Shown here piece after piece: positions 34,579 through 43,458 of a DNA stretch of 64,000 bases (position 1 is its first letter; each line of letters starts with the position of its first letter). The notes under the pieces were generated by a model, which ran no database searches, was not told the origin of the DNA, and saw only the letters and a program-made list of their open reading frames with translations. Source of the DNA: Ellagibacter isourolithinifaciens (GTDB taxonomy: Bacteria > Actinomycetota > Coriobacteriia > Coriobacteriales > Eggerthellaceae); assembly GCF_008831035.1 (NCBI RefSeq), contig NZ_WAJR01000003.1:1-64000 (forward strand). The letters run 5' to 3'. A program made the translations under genes and the position numbers.

Positions 34579-36725
34579 CAGTGCCACACCCTCGTGCCGG
34601 TGACGCTCGCAACAACCCCGCGGAGCGCATCCGCCGCCGCGCTCACCAACTCTCCCGTCGCCCGCCTCACCGAATCGGGTAGCGTGATGGTTATGGGAAT
34701 CGAACCACCGCCAAACGGAAACTCGATACACACGACCTCGATTGCGCCGTCCGCACCCTCAAGGGCCCGAAGCGCCTCGTCTTCGACCTTCCCGACAAGG
34801 GAGTCGAACAAGCTTGCCGACGAGCCCGAAGTCGAGAGCACTCCATTGCGAATCACCTGATAGCGGCTAGAAAATGTACCCGAGTCAGACGCGGCGACGT
34901 ACCCCGTGCTCACCAGTACGGGCTTGAGAGCATCCAGTTTCGCAGGCGCAAACCCCGCTGCTTCGACGATGTTCGCAAGCCTGCCTGCCGCCCATACGCC
35001 CAACCCGCTTGCACTTGCGAGCGGCAGCGAATCGAGCGAACGGCGAATCGCGTTGTCGATCGCCTCTTGCCCGTCGCAGTAAGCGCGGAGGGCGAGCGAC
35101 CACACGTCGAGCGCAAACCTCGCAGCGCCAACAGCCGCTCCTCCGTCTTCGGCCAAGCCGTCGAGGAGCGAGGAGACGACCGTGCGGCCCTCTTCGCTTT
35201 CCTCCTCGAGCAGCGTTGCACCCGAAACGGCGGCTCTCGCCCCGAGCGAGGACGATCCTTCCACGAACGAGCTCGCGAACCCGGTATCCGCAGGCGCCGC
35301 AACGAGGTTCACGACCATCGAGACGGCCCCCTTGTATCCAGGAGGCTTCGCATCGATGCGCATGCCGCCGATTTCGGAGAGCGCCTCCTTGCACTTTTCA
35401 AGCAGCCCGCCAGCCTTGCCCTTCACCTCCCTCGCCGCCTCGTCCTGCTTTGCGCGGGCAGCCGTGTAATCCGCCGCAGCTCGCGCCACAGCGCTGTAGT
35501 GGTACTCGAAGCCGTTCGAGATAGAGCTTGATGCGGCGGCCACCTTCCCGAGACTCGAGGCGGTGAAGCGGCAGACATCGCACACGGGGTAGTTTCCCGC
35601 CTCCATCTGGGCAATGGAAGCTGTGCCCATGCTGGGAGACGCATTCGGGCAACCTCCCCACGCATGGAGCGTCGTCGCGCCCGATGAGTCCTTCCCAAGC
35701 GGGAACACCGAATCCGTATAGAGCCTCGTCGCCTTCATCTCCGCCGTGTTCTTAGGGAGCAAAGGGAAGAAGGCGTCGAAGGAATCTCCCGTGTCGAGCA
35801 CGAACCCGCGCGACACCTCGGCAAGCGCAAAACGGTAGAACACCTTGCGAAGGGCGGACTCGGCTTGCTCCTCTATCGCCGAGGACTGAGGAGCCTCGTC
35901 TTCGAAGCGCGCCGAGTAATAGGCTTTCGTGCGATCGAGGGCAACGGAGAACGACCACGCATCGACCGTGTGGAACAGCGGGTTCGATGTCGAGGAAATG
36001 CTCGAAAGGGCTTCGGCGCGCTCGTACATGCAGTACGCAGGCGCATCGCCGCAATCGCGCTTGAATCCTTCCTCCCTTGCCGAGAAGGCCTCTTTTGCAG
36101 CCTCTTCGGCCTCTTCAGAGGCTTGTTTGAGCGACTCGGCGTCCTCGGATACAGCGTCGGCGGCATCGGAGAGCGCCTTCGATGCCGCCACCTCAATCCG
36201 CTCCCCCTCTGCGGGGACGAGCATCGCTATACCGAGATAGCTCGCAGCCATGGCACCGCCCGAGTTTGAGCTCGCCGTCGCATACGCGCTCGCCGCCGCA
36301 AGAAACGGCAGGGCCTCCTGGAGGGCATTGAGCCCCGATGCGGCACGCTCGGCGAAGGTGTTCCTCGCCTGAAGTACCTTCGTCCCCAGGTTCACCAGCT
36401 CGATTCCCAGCTCTGCTGCAGGAGGAGCGCAGAGCGCGACGACGCCCAAGCCGAACATCGCGGCGCTCGTCAGCGAAAGGGAAAGCACCACGGCATCGCA
36501 CACGCGCACGGCAATCATGAACTCGGCGACCTCGCCCTCCGCCGCGAGAACGCATGCGTCGGCAACGTCTTGTATGTCCGCGGAGGCCGAAGAGACCCGA
36601 TACACCTGGGCCGCTGAGAACACGAGGGACAACGTGACCAAGAGGGCGACCGCCATGCCGAGCGTCGAGAATCCCCCATCGTCGTCCCAGAAGGCACCGC
36701 GCCCGCTCTTGCGTTTAAGCCTCAT
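34578..36725 (-). CDS. TadG-like large pilus-associated protein
   Basis: A 715-aa protein with a basic N-terminus (MRLKRKSGRGAFWDDDGGF), one signal-anchor/pilin-like helix (STLGMAVALLVTLSLVFSAAQVYRVSS, about 18-44), a second hydrophobic part (about 70-100), then a long Ala/Ser/Glu-rich, mostly helical extracellular region with a few Cys (DCGDAPAYCMY, CDVCRF). It is the size and position of TadG-type proteins, which carry an uncleaved or cleaved prepilin-like helix and act in anchoring the Flp pilus, but no VWA motif is evident. ATG at 36725 overlaps the upstream gene by 11 bp. Confidence 0.75.
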   Translation of the reverse strand: MRLKRKSGRGAFWDDDGGFSTLGMAVALLVTLSLVFSAAQVYRVSSASADIQDVADACVLAAEGEVAEFMIAVRVCDAVVLSLSLTSAAMFGLGVVALCAPPAAELGIELVNLGTKVLQARNTFAERAASGLNALQEALPFLAAASAYATASSNSGGAMAASYLGIAMLVPAEGERIEVAASKALSDAADAVSEDAESLKQASEEAEEAAKEAFSAREEGFKRDCGDAPAYCMYERAEALSSISSTSNPLFHTVDAWSFSVALDRTKAYYSARFEDEAPQSSAIEEQAESALRKVFYRFALAEVSRGFVLDTGDSFDAFFPLLPKNTAEMKATRLYTDSVFPLGKDSSGATTLHAWGGCPNASPSMGTASIAQMEAGNYPVCDVCRFTASSLGKVAAASSSISNGFEYHYSAVARAAADYTAARAKQDEAAREVKGKAGGLLEKCKEALSEIGGMRIDAKPPGYKGAVSMVVNLVAAPADTGFASSFVEGSSSLGARAAVSGATLLEEESEEGRTVVSSLLDGLAEDGGAAVGAARFALDVWSLALRAYCDGQEAIDNAIRRSLDSLPLASASGLGVWAAGRLANIVEAAGFAPAKLDALKPVLVSTGYVAASDSGTFSSRYQVIRNGVLSTSGSSASLFDSLVGKVEDEALRALEGADGAIEVVCIEFPFGGGSIPITITLPDSVRRATGELVSAAADALRGVVASVTGTRVWH

Positions 36726-37218
36726 CGGCCCACGCTCCAATCCATTCAGAGGGAGACCTACCCGCCGCGGCCTCGGCAACCCATGCCGGCTGCACAGGCG
36801 CCGAGGCCTCGACGGAAACCTCGAAGTCCTCGCCATCGTTGACTGCCCCTAAAAGGCGGGCGCCCACCCCGATAAGCGGCAGCGGCTTCGCCTTCGTCGC
36901 AATGCGCACGCGAACAACATCGCTCGACTCCCCGCCCTCAAGCTCCACCTCCCACGTGCAGCCTCCTTGGTGAACATGGAAGCAATCCTGCTCGGGCACC
37001 GCACCCAGCCGCCTGAGAGCGAACGCCCTGCACACCCCCGAAGGGTCCCCCTCGGGAGTTGTCGCGAGCAGACGGCACGTCTCCGCGGCAGCTTGCTGCA
37101 TGACGATGCGGTCATAGAGCAAGATGCCCGGCTGTACGAGCAGTATCACCAACGCAAGCGCGATAGGAAGCGCAAACGCCGCCTCCACGGTCGCTTGACC
37201 AGCATCTTCGCGAAACAT
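36715..37218 (-). CDS. TadE/TadF-like pseudopilin
   Basis: A 167-aa protein with a short basic leader and the pilin-like helix GQATVEAAFALPIALALVIL (Gly/Gln site, Glu at +5), followed by an extracellular domain with a conserved-looking CRLLATTPEG helix and paired Cys (CFHVHQGGC). ATG at 37218 is placed right after the previous stop; its ribosome-binding site is weak, and coupling is probable. It is the second of the three pseudopilin-type genes in the operon. Confidence 0.82.
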   Translation of the reverse strand: MFREDAGQATVEAAFALPIALALVILLVQPGILLYDRIVMQQAAAETCRLLATTPEGDPSGVCRAFALRRLGAVPEQDCFHVHQGGCTWEVELEGGESSDVVRVRIATKAKPLPLIGVGARLLGAVNDGEDFEVSVEASAPVQPAWVAEAAAGRSPSEWIGAWADEA

Positions 37219-37226
37219 CTTGCAAA

Positions 37227-37469
37227 CTAGAACGCGAACACGTCCGCCACCGACCCCAAGGCAGCAAGCTGCAGGTGATGGGAGGCCGACATGAGCGCAT
37301 GCTCCACGAACAGCCCTTCCCCCATCGCCTTGGCAAGCACGCCCAGCGCTACGACCATACACAGCACACCGGCGAGCACGACGGCGTATTCCACCGTACC
37401 CTGCCCTCGCTCCGATCGCATCTTGTCGGCGAGGGGCGCGAGGGCGGCCTTTGCCCTCGGGACCGTCAC
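37227..37469 (-). CDS. Flp/TadE-like small pilin
   Basis: A short (about 80 aa) prepilin-like protein with RSERGQGTVEYAVVLAGVLCMVVALGVLA, i.e. the G|QxTxEY pattern of Flp/TadE pilins. The start is unclear: a GTG at 37469 overlapping the flp stop gives a leader of about 24 residues, similar to flp itself; an ATG at 37421 would leave only 6. The C-terminal part (EHALMSASHHLQLAALGSVADVFAF) is amphipathic. It is likely a minor fibre subunit. Confidence 0.75.
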   Translation of the reverse strand: MTVPRAKAALAPLADKMRSERGQGTVEYAVVLAGVLCMVVALGVLAKAMGEGLFVEHALMSASHHLQLAALGSVADVFAF

Positions 37470-37687
37470 AGCCCGTTGATACCGTTTGCAATCGCATCCC
37501 AAAGCTCCTGGATTTTCGGCCGGAACAAGGTTATGGCGACTATCGCGATCACGACGAGCACGCCGACGAGAATCGCGTACTCGGTCGTCCCCTGCCCCTT
37601 CTCGCAAGCGAGCTTCGCCTTTGCTGCACACCATGCGCCTATTGTGCGTTGACCGATTTCGGCACGCACCCTTCTCATGAACATCAT
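37466..37687 (-). CDS. flp: Flp-type major pilin
   Basis: A 73-aa pilin with a leader of about 30 residues, the processing site EKGQGTTEYAILVG (cleavage after Gly, Glu at +5) and a C-terminal segment of the Flp kind (LFRPKIQELWDAIANGINGL). Very small size and an EY pair after the cleavage point are typical of Flp major subunits. AAAGGTGG lies upstream of the ATG. The expected prepilin peptidase (TadV/CpaA) is not in this operon and must be coded elsewhere. Confidence 0.9.
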   Translation of the reverse strand: MMFMRRVRAEIGQRTIGAWCAAKAKLACEKGQGTTEYAILVGVLVVIAIVAITLFRPKIQELWDAIANGINGL

Positions 37688-37707
37688 CCTGCATCCACCT
37701 TTCCTTT

Positions 37708-38637
37708 CTAAAAACCGCCGACCAGTTCAAGCAGCATCGGCCCTAACACCAAGATGAGCATCGCGGGGAGCATAAGCGTCCCCGTCGGGACCATCATCTT
37801 CACCGGCGCCTTCGCGACCTGTTCCTGCTTGAGCGCACGATACGACGCCCTCGCTTCGCGCGCCGTCGCCTCGAGCCCCTCCGCAAGCGAGGAGCCGTAT
37901 CGCAAAGACCGGATCACGGACTCGATTGCCCGCGAGAAAAGCGCCGAATCGTAGGTTTCGGCGACACTGCGAAGCGCATCGTCCCGACGAGCGAGCCCTA
38001 AGGCCCATTGCTGACGAGCTGACGCTAAGGAACGTGAGAGCAGCGTGTCGAAATGACCGATGTACACGTCAAGGCTCCTATCAAACGACAGGCCGCTCCT
38101 CAAACCAAGTGAGACCACCTCGAGCATTTCGGGAAGATGCCGTTCGAGTTCTTCCGCCCGATCCTTCTTTCTTTTCTCAAGCGCCCTTTTCGGAGCCGAG
38201 AAGCCCCACAGCCCACCCGCCGCCGCAAGCAGAACGGCGAGTTCCGAGGAAAGCGCGCACCCGAGAAGAGCACCTGCGGCGGCTGCGAAGAGCGCCAAAC
38301 GAAGCCGCGCGTCGAGGAACCCTGCGATCGATGCCGACGAGGCCAAGCCCGCCTGTCGAATTACCTGGGCAAGGGCCTCTTCCCGTCGTGGGGGAACCGG
38401 GCGGGCAGACCGCTTCTTCGCAACGCGGCTTCGCGCCTCGACAAATGAGATCACCCCGTCCGAGATGCCCTTGCCCCCACGAGGGCCAGCCAGACCTTCC
38501 CCCGAGAGAGAAGCCCGGCGCCTCGCCGCGGCACGGCTTTTCTCGCGCGCGCGAACGGCTTCGGCAGACGCGACGAATCCCATGCCGAATGCTCCGACGC
38601 TCGCAATCACCGCGACAACGCCGCTTTCCGCAACCAT
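37708..38637 (-). CDS. tadC: TadC-like inner-membrane pilus assembly protein
   Basis: A T2SSF-domain membrane protein of 309 aa: an N-terminal helix, a basic region (SRAAARRRASL), two central helices (about 130-165), the cytoplasmic domain HLPEMLEVVSLGLRSGLSFDRSLDVYI, and a C-terminal hairpin (MMVPTGTLMLPAMLILVLGPMLL). TadB and TadC form the platform over the ATPase. ATG at 38637 overlaps the tadB stop, so it is coupled. Confidence 0.92.
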   Translation of the reverse strand: MVAESGVVAVIASVGAFGMGFVASAEAVRAREKSRAAARRRASLSGEGLAGPRGGKGISDGVISFVEARSRVAKKRSARPVPPRREEALAQVIRQAGLASSASIAGFLDARLRLALFAAAAGALLGCALSSELAVLLAAAGGLWGFSAPKRALEKRKKDRAEELERHLPEMLEVVSLGLRSGLSFDRSLDVYIGHFDTLLSRSLASARQQWALGLARRDDALRSVAETYDSALFSRAIESVIRSLRYGSSLAEGLEATAREARASYRALKQEQVAKAPVKMMVPTGTLMLPAMLILVLGPMLLELVGGF

Positions 38638-39614
38638 CACTCCACCTCGACCTTCAACATATGGCGCACGGACACGATGCCCGCGACCTGCATGGCAACG
38701 GCGATGCACAGAAGCGCCATCCCCGCGAAGCTCGAGAAGAAGGGACCGAGAAAATCTTCGCTCACCAGCGAAAACAGGGCGACAAGGACAATCGGCATCA
38801 CGCTGACGATGCGGGCCGAAAGCTTCGCCTGAGCGGTCTGGACGCGAAGCGAGCGCGTGAGCTCGAGCTCACCTTCGACGGTCTCCCGCGCGGCGTCGAG
38901 CACGCGCTCCATGCTTCCCCCCGTTTGATGCTGCACGTCAAGCGCAACGGAAACGAAGGCGAGCTCGGGAACCGAGTTCCTCCCTTGGAAAACCGAGAGT
39001 GCCTCGCGTGTGCTGCCGCCCGTCTCGAGAAGGTGAGCTGCGCGCTGGAACAGTACCCCAACAGGACCTTTCGTAGCAGCCCCAACCTGCTGCATCGTCT
39101 GGAGAAGCGACTGCCCCGACCGAAAGCACACCGCCATCGAGCGCAGCGCGTCGGGAACGGCCTCGCGCATACGCTCGCGCCGCTTGTCTTCCGAGCCCTT
39201 CGCGTAAATTGCGCACGCTGCGGCCACGCACAAGGCGAGGGCCACACCGCATATCGGAGCCGCAGTGAGCGCAGATCCGCCCACTCCTACGATGAGCATC
39301 GCGGCGAGGACGAGCGACAGCAACGACTCTTCGGTCGCTATGAATCCAATCCCTTCCACGGCTGTGAGCAGGTTTGTAACCGACGCACGAACCCGCGCAT
39401 TGCGAAGGACTGCCCGGGCAACAGGGCGCATGAGCCCCACCCCATTGCGCACAAGCCACGAAACCCAACCCGCCCTGTTCTTTTCGCCGCCGATTGAGTA
39501 CGCAGCAGAGCGAGATCTTTTTGCCAGCCGCCTCGCAACAGCGCTCCCCAAAACGGCGGCGCCACCGAACGCCAACAGGACCGCTACGACACACAAAGCG
39601 ACATTTCCTTCCAC
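38637..39614 (-). CDS. tadB: TadB-like inner-membrane pilus assembly protein
   Basis: A T2SSF-domain protein of 325 aa: N-terminal helix, a second pair of helices (about 95-140), the cytoplasmic AVPDALRSMAVCFRSGQSLLQTMQQVG segment with the LRSG motif, then a pair of C-terminal helices. It has a GTG start at 39614 with an excellent GGAGG. It overlaps the end of tadA by 31 bp. Confidence 0.92.
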   Translation of the reverse strand: MEGNVALCVVAVLLAFGGAAVLGSAVARRLAKRSRSAAYSIGGEKNRAGWVSWLVRNGVGLMRPVARAVLRNARVRASVTNLLTAVEGIGFIATEESLLSLVLAAMLIVGVGGSALTAAPICGVALALCVAAACAIYAKGSEDKRRERMREAVPDALRSMAVCFRSGQSLLQTMQQVGAATKGPVGVLFQRAAHLLETGGSTREALSVFQGRNSVPELAFVSVALDVQHQTGGSMERVLDAARETVEGELELTRSLRVQTAQAKLSARIVSVMPIVLVALFSLVSEDFLGPFFSSFAGMALLCIAVAMQVAGIVSVRHMLKVEVE

Positions 39615-40909
39615 GATTGCACCTCCTTATCGGTCGCAATCCCCAGCTTCACCAAGTCGCCCACCCATTCCGGAGCAGAGAGCCACACGCCCGCGCCGCC
39701 GCAGATATCCCGCTGGTAAATCGGCGCAACGATGCACTCCCTTATACTTTCACCTGGAGAAATCACTGCAATCTGAGAAACCATCCGCGAGCCATCGGCG
39801 CCGCGGGCCGTCTGGACGATAAGGTCGAAAGCGCTCGCAATCTGCGATTCGATGACATCCACGGGCAAATCGGCAACGAAGCGCACCATGGTCACCAAGC
39901 GAGAAATCGCCTCCTTGGGAGAGTTCGCATGAAGCGTAGTAAGCGACCCCTCATGCCCCGTGTTCATGGCGGAGAGCATGTCGAGCGCCTCGCCGCCGCG
40001 GCATTCGCCCACGATGATGCGGTCGGGTCGCATGCGAAGCGCGTTCGCGACCAAATCGCGAATGGTGACTTCCCCCACCCCTTCCGCATTGCGCGGACGA
40101 GCCTCAAGGCGCACGACGTGAGGATGCTCCGAAAAGCGCAGCTCAGCGGAGTCCTCTATCGTGATGATTCTCTCATCAGGGGGAACGTGGCAAGAAAGGG
40201 CGTTGAGAAGCGTTGTTTTGCCGCTCCCCGTTCCACCGGAAACAGCGATGCTCTTGCGAGCGCGAACAGCCCAGATGAGCAAGCGCTGCACGCATTCTTC
40301 AATCGAGCCGCTCTCCACCATGTCCTGCAAGGTGATGACCCTCGAGGAGAACGTCCGGATCGTGAGCATCGGGCCGTCGAGCGTAAGAGGAGGCACGATG
40401 GCGTTCACGCGATGCCCCTGCGCAAGGCGGGCGTTCACCATAGGCGACGACTCGTCGATTCGCCGGCCGAGCGGGCCGATGATGCGGTCGATGAGCATCC
40501 TCACCTCGTCATCGCTCGCGAAACAAAACTCGCTTTGATGCAAAACACCGTCGCGCTCGTAAAACAACGAGCGCGATCCGTTCACCATGATCTCGGTGAT
40601 CGACTCATCCGCGAGAAAGGGTTCGAGAGGCCCGAAGCCCAGCATGGAATCAATCAGGGTGTCGGCAAGCGCTTCCTGCTCCGCAAGGCCGGTATCGAAG
40701 CGGCCGCTTCCCTCGAACGCTGCCCGGCAAACCGCTCGGATCTCATTGCGCGCCCGTTCGGGATTGCCTTTGGCAAGCGACGCTATATCGTCGGCGGGAA
40801 GCTGCTCGCGAACCCGCCCCTTCAACCACTCGAGCATTTCATCGCGAGTCGCCCGAGAAGCGGCAGGAGTTTCATTTCCCGCCGCCCTCACACGATCGAG
40901 AAGCGTCAT
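39584..40909 (-). CDS. tadA: TadA/CpaF secretion ATPase
   Basis: Hexameric ATPase powering Flp pilus extension. The 441-aa protein has the CpaF N-terminal domain ([17 protein letters not shown]), Walker [13 protein letters not shown], an Asp box ([14 protein letters not shown]), Walker [24 protein letters not shown] and a His box ([12 protein letters not shown]). ATG at 40909 overlaps the tadZ stop by 4 bp. Confidence 0.96.
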   Translation of the reverse strand: MTLLDRVRAAGNETPAASRATRDEMLEWLKGRVREQLPADDIASLAKGNPERARNEIRAVCRAAFEGSGRFDTGLAEQEALADTLIDSMLGFGPLEPFLADESITEIMVNGSRSLFYERDGVLHQSEFCFASDDEVRMLIDRIIGPLGRRIDESSPMVNARLAQGHRVNAIVPPLTLDGPMLTIRTFSSRVITLQDMVESGSIEECVQRLLIWAVRARKSIAVSGGTGSGKTTLLNALSCHVPPDERIITIEDSAELRFSEHPHVVRLEARPRNAEGVGEVTIRDLVANALRMRPDRIIVGECRGGEALDMLSAMNTGHEGSLTTLHANSPKEAISRLVTMVRFVADLPVDVIESQIASAFDLIVQTARGADGSRMVSQIAVISPGESIRECIVAPIYQRDICGGAGVWLSAPEWVGDLVKLGIATDKEVQSWKEMSLCVS

Positions 40910-42174
40910 GGGAGCACCCCCTCCCGGCGAGCGCGCCTGAAGGAGAAAAGCCCGCGCGAAGGCGCCTCGGACTCTTCGGACGAAGCCAATGAGCCCGCAG
41001 CCTCCCCGACCACCTCGCCCATAAGCTCTCTCACGCTTTGCGCGAAGGCATTGCGCGAGGAAAGCAAATCGTAAGCAAGCCCTGTGCCGAGCGCCTGCTC
41101 GACTTCCACTCCGCCATCTTTAAGTTCGGCAGCATGCGCACCCTGCATCGCGCACGACACATCGATTGACGAGAACAGCGAGCGCTTCGAGCAGCGATTC
41201 GCGACGAACAGGAAGGGGCTTGCCGCAATCCCGCAACGAGCGCACAGCTCGACCGCATGCTTGCATGCCCGAAGAGACGATGCCCTCTGATCGACGAGGA
41301 ACAGCGCCCGAGAAGATCGCTCGAGAAGCACCGCATGCTGCTCTCCCCAGTTTGCGCCCGTGTTTGCAACGATCGCGTCGAAGTGAGCCATTGCCGAATC
41401 GAGCAGCGCGGGCAATTCGTGCACTATCGTTTCGGATTGCTCAAGCCTTCTCGGTGCAGCGATAAGGCAGAGCCCTTGCTCGTCGCGCGGCAAATCGGAC
41501 AGGGGAACAGCACCGGAGAGCACCTCGTCAACCCCGTAAGCACGCTTGGCCCCGAGCAGTTCGCGCATATCCCCGAATTGGAAGTCGCAATCGAGAAGCA
41601 ACGTCTTAATTCCCGCCGAAGCTAACGTCGCCGCTGCAACCGCAGATACCGCACTCTTGCCCGCGCCGCCGCTTCCACTGACGACGGTAATCAGAGTAGC
41701 TCGCTTTTCACCTGGTGAAACGACAGGTTTTGGCGAAACCGAGCCCGTGTGGGGGGCCGCGCAAGGGCCAGTCTCCCTTTTGGAATCGCGCGATCCCGAA
41801 GCTAGCGCACGGACCTGCCGTTTGCGCGCCGCATAGCGTTCAACAAGCACCTGGTGAGTCATCGTCTCATCTATCCCCGCCGCCTTCGTCCGACTATGAA
41901 GCGAGCCGGACGGCTGCGAACAGAGCATCGACACGCGACGCCTTGGATTGTCGCGCTTCACCGCCGCAGCCAAGTTAATCGGCTCGACGTCGGGGCAAGA
42001 GACCACCCATATTTCCTCAATCGAGGCGCTTTTCGCGGCCAAGTCCCGCGCTTCCCGAGCCGTCGTACGAACCGCAAGCCATGGCTGCTCGAGCAGATTC
42101 TCTTCCCGAAGGCCGATAAGCTCGGGGTGACGCGCGCTTTCCTCGTCGGCGCACAGCAAAACCTTAGCGTTCAT
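40906..42174 (-). CDS. tadZ: TadZ/CpaE-like localisation ATPase
   Basis: A 422-aa ParA/MinD-superfamily protein. An N-terminal receiver-like domain (about 1-115; VLLCADEES... with degenerate acid residues) and a linker precede a deviant Walker A VVSGSGGAGKSAVSAVAAATLA, the strand TLLLDCDFQFGDM, and the nucleotide-binding core. TadZ proteins position the pilus machine at a pole or focus. ATG at 42174 with GAAGGGG upstream; overlaps cpaB by 11 bp. Confidence 0.9.
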   Translation of the reverse strand: MNAKVLLCADEESARHPELIGLREENLLEQPWLAVRTTAREARDLAAKSASIEEIWVVSCPDVEPINLAAAVKRDNPRRRVSMLCSQPSGSLHSRTKAAGIDETMTHQVLVERYAARKRQVRALASGSRDSKRETGPCAAPHTGSVSPKPVVSPGEKRATLITVVSGSGGAGKSAVSAVAAATLASAGIKTLLLDCDFQFGDMRELLGAKRAYGVDEVLSGAVPLSDLPRDEQGLCLIAAPRRLEQSETIVHELPALLDSAMAHFDAIVANTGANWGEQHAVLLERSSRALFLVDQRASSLRACKHAVELCARCGIAASPFLFVANRCSKRSLFSSIDVSCAMQGAHAAELKDGGVEVEQALGTGLAYDLLSSRNAFAQSVRELMGEVVGEAAGSLASSEESEAPSRGLFSFRRARREGVLP

Positions 42175-43018
42175 GGGAAGCCCCTTCTCCAGAGCCGAGG
42201 TCGGAAGCAGGCGCCGGCAAGGCGCCCTCAGCCTGCGATGCGTCAGTAGCCGCGAAGCGACCATCAGGTTGCGAAACTTGAGACGAACCCGAATCAGATG
42301 CCGCGTCCGACCTCTGCTGGACACTCGATCCCTTCTGACCCTCGTTCGCATCGAGCGACTTCGACACCGTTGGCTCGGGAACGTCTTCGCCGGGAAGGGT
42401 GAAATACAGCTCCGATCCCTGCGCGACCGAAACGATTTCCTGAACATTCGCAGGGTCGAGCGCAAGCGTTACCCATGAAACGGAATCGGCCCCTGATTTC
42501 GACGAAGAGCTCGCATTCGTTGCAAGCACCAAAACGCTATGGGCGATGAGCGTCGTTCCCGCCGAGCCCGTCGCGTACACGTCGACGAACATACCTGGGC
42601 GAAGCGCGCCCCCGACCGTTTGCACATCGCGCGCGGGAACGCTGACGGCGGTCAGCTCGCCGGGAACATCGATGGAAGATGACGACTCCTCGAATCGCCT
42701 CGAAGTCAGCACCTCGCCTTTCAGCACCGTTGAGGTCACCTGCTTGCCGAGAACATCGCTATCCTGCGTAAGAGGGTCATCGGGCAGAAGCGCCGTGACC
42801 CACATCCGTTTCTCGAAAGAGGAGGCATCGACTACCTCACCAGCTGCGATGTCCCTTTTCGCCACGCACACCTCGACCTGTTCGCCGCCAAAACGCTCGA
42901 GCGCCTCGGCGCGCGCCGCATCGACCTGCGCACCCGCATCCTGCAGGTACATAAACACGCAGACAGCGCATAACGCGCCGCATGCGATACCGACGATCCA
43001 CGATTTCGTTTGCCTCAT
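42164..43018 (-). CDS. cpaB: CpaB/RcpC-like pilus assembly protein (SAF domain)
   Basis: First gene of the Tad operon, 284 aa. One N-terminal membrane helix (about 6-26), then a SAF domain (EVCVAKRDIAAGEVVDASSFEKR) and the RcpC/CpaB core (LGKQVTSTVLKGEVLTSRRFEE, VSVPARDVQTVGGALRPGMFVDVYAT), ending in a Ser/Asp-rich disordered tail of about 70 residues. In Gram-negative bacteria CpaB works with the secretin; here no secretin is present, as expected for a one-membrane cell. The ATG at 43018 has GGAGG four bases upstream. Confidence 0.92.
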   Translation of the reverse strand: MRQTKSWIVGIACGALCAVCVFMYLQDAGAQVDAARAEALERFGGEQVEVCVAKRDIAAGEVVDASSFEKRMWVTALLPDDPLTQDSDVLGKQVTSTVLKGEVLTSRRFEESSSSIDVPGELTAVSVPARDVQTVGGALRPGMFVDVYATGSAGTTLIAHSVLVLATNASSSSKSGADSVSWVTLALDPANVQEIVSVAQGSELYFTLPGEDVPEPTVSKSLDANEGQKGSSVQQRSDAASDSGSSQVSQPDGRFAATDASQAEGALPAPASDLGSGEGASHER

Positions 43019-43146
43019 GAGTCCTCCGCTCATCCAAGTGAAGGACATGCTAGCGAGCGATTCAGGCACAGCTCGCCCAAATAGCTTCTCAAAAACCCAC
43101 GCCTTATCCGCAGGGATTAGTCAGCTTTTCCGATAATGCGCGCAAA

Positions 43147-43265
43147 AACCTGGCAGCAAACCTCTAAAAACGCGTCATTTTCTTGCAGGAACGAGGCGCG
43201 AAATCGAAAAAACCTTGCAGAAACCTGGCAGGAACCCGGCACGACGTCGGCAGAAAACAGGCAGG
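43147..43265. repeat. 11-bp phased repeats upstream of the Tad operon
   Basis: At 43211-43265 five consecutive 11-bp units share the form AACCxGGCAGx (AACCTTGCAGA, AACCTGGCAGG, AACCCGGCACG, ACGTCGGCAGA, AAACAGGCAGG). A further AACCTGGCAGC occurs at 43147-43157. The 11-bp period is one turn of DNA, so proteins bound to the units would stack on one face. It lies between tRNA-Val and cpaB, about 200 bp before the Tad operon. Confidence 0.6.
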
Positions 43266-43300
43266 CCCGACGGTCCGGCAAAGCGCGGAAATCACTGCCA

Positions 43301-43335
43301 AAAGCAAAACGGGCCACGGAAAACCCGTGACCCGT
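43301..43335 (-). terminator. Terminator after tRNA-Val
   Basis: On the minus strand ACGGGTCACGG pairs with CCGTGGCCCGT (one G-U), followed by TTTGCTTTT, nine bases past the tRNA 3' end. Confidence 0.8.
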
Positions 43336-43343
43336 CGAATGTC

Positions 43344-43418
43344 TGGTGGTCGCTGAGGGATTTGAACCCCCGACCCAGTGCTTGTAAGGCACTTGCGCTC
43401 CCGCTGCGCCAAGCGACC
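43344..43418 (-). tRNA. tRNA-Val (anticodon TAC)
   Basis: On the minus strand the acceptor GGTCGCT (5', at 43418) pairs with AGCGACC, followed by A and an encoded CCA ending at 43344. The anticodon stem AGTGC/GCACT encloses the loop CTTACAA, giving anticodon TAC (Val, GUA/GUG codons). The T-arm contains GGGTTCAAATCCC. Length 75 nt. Confidence 0.96.
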
Positions 43419-43458
43419 GTTATTGCGCGAATGCGCCTTGGTATTGTCCCACACCTTC

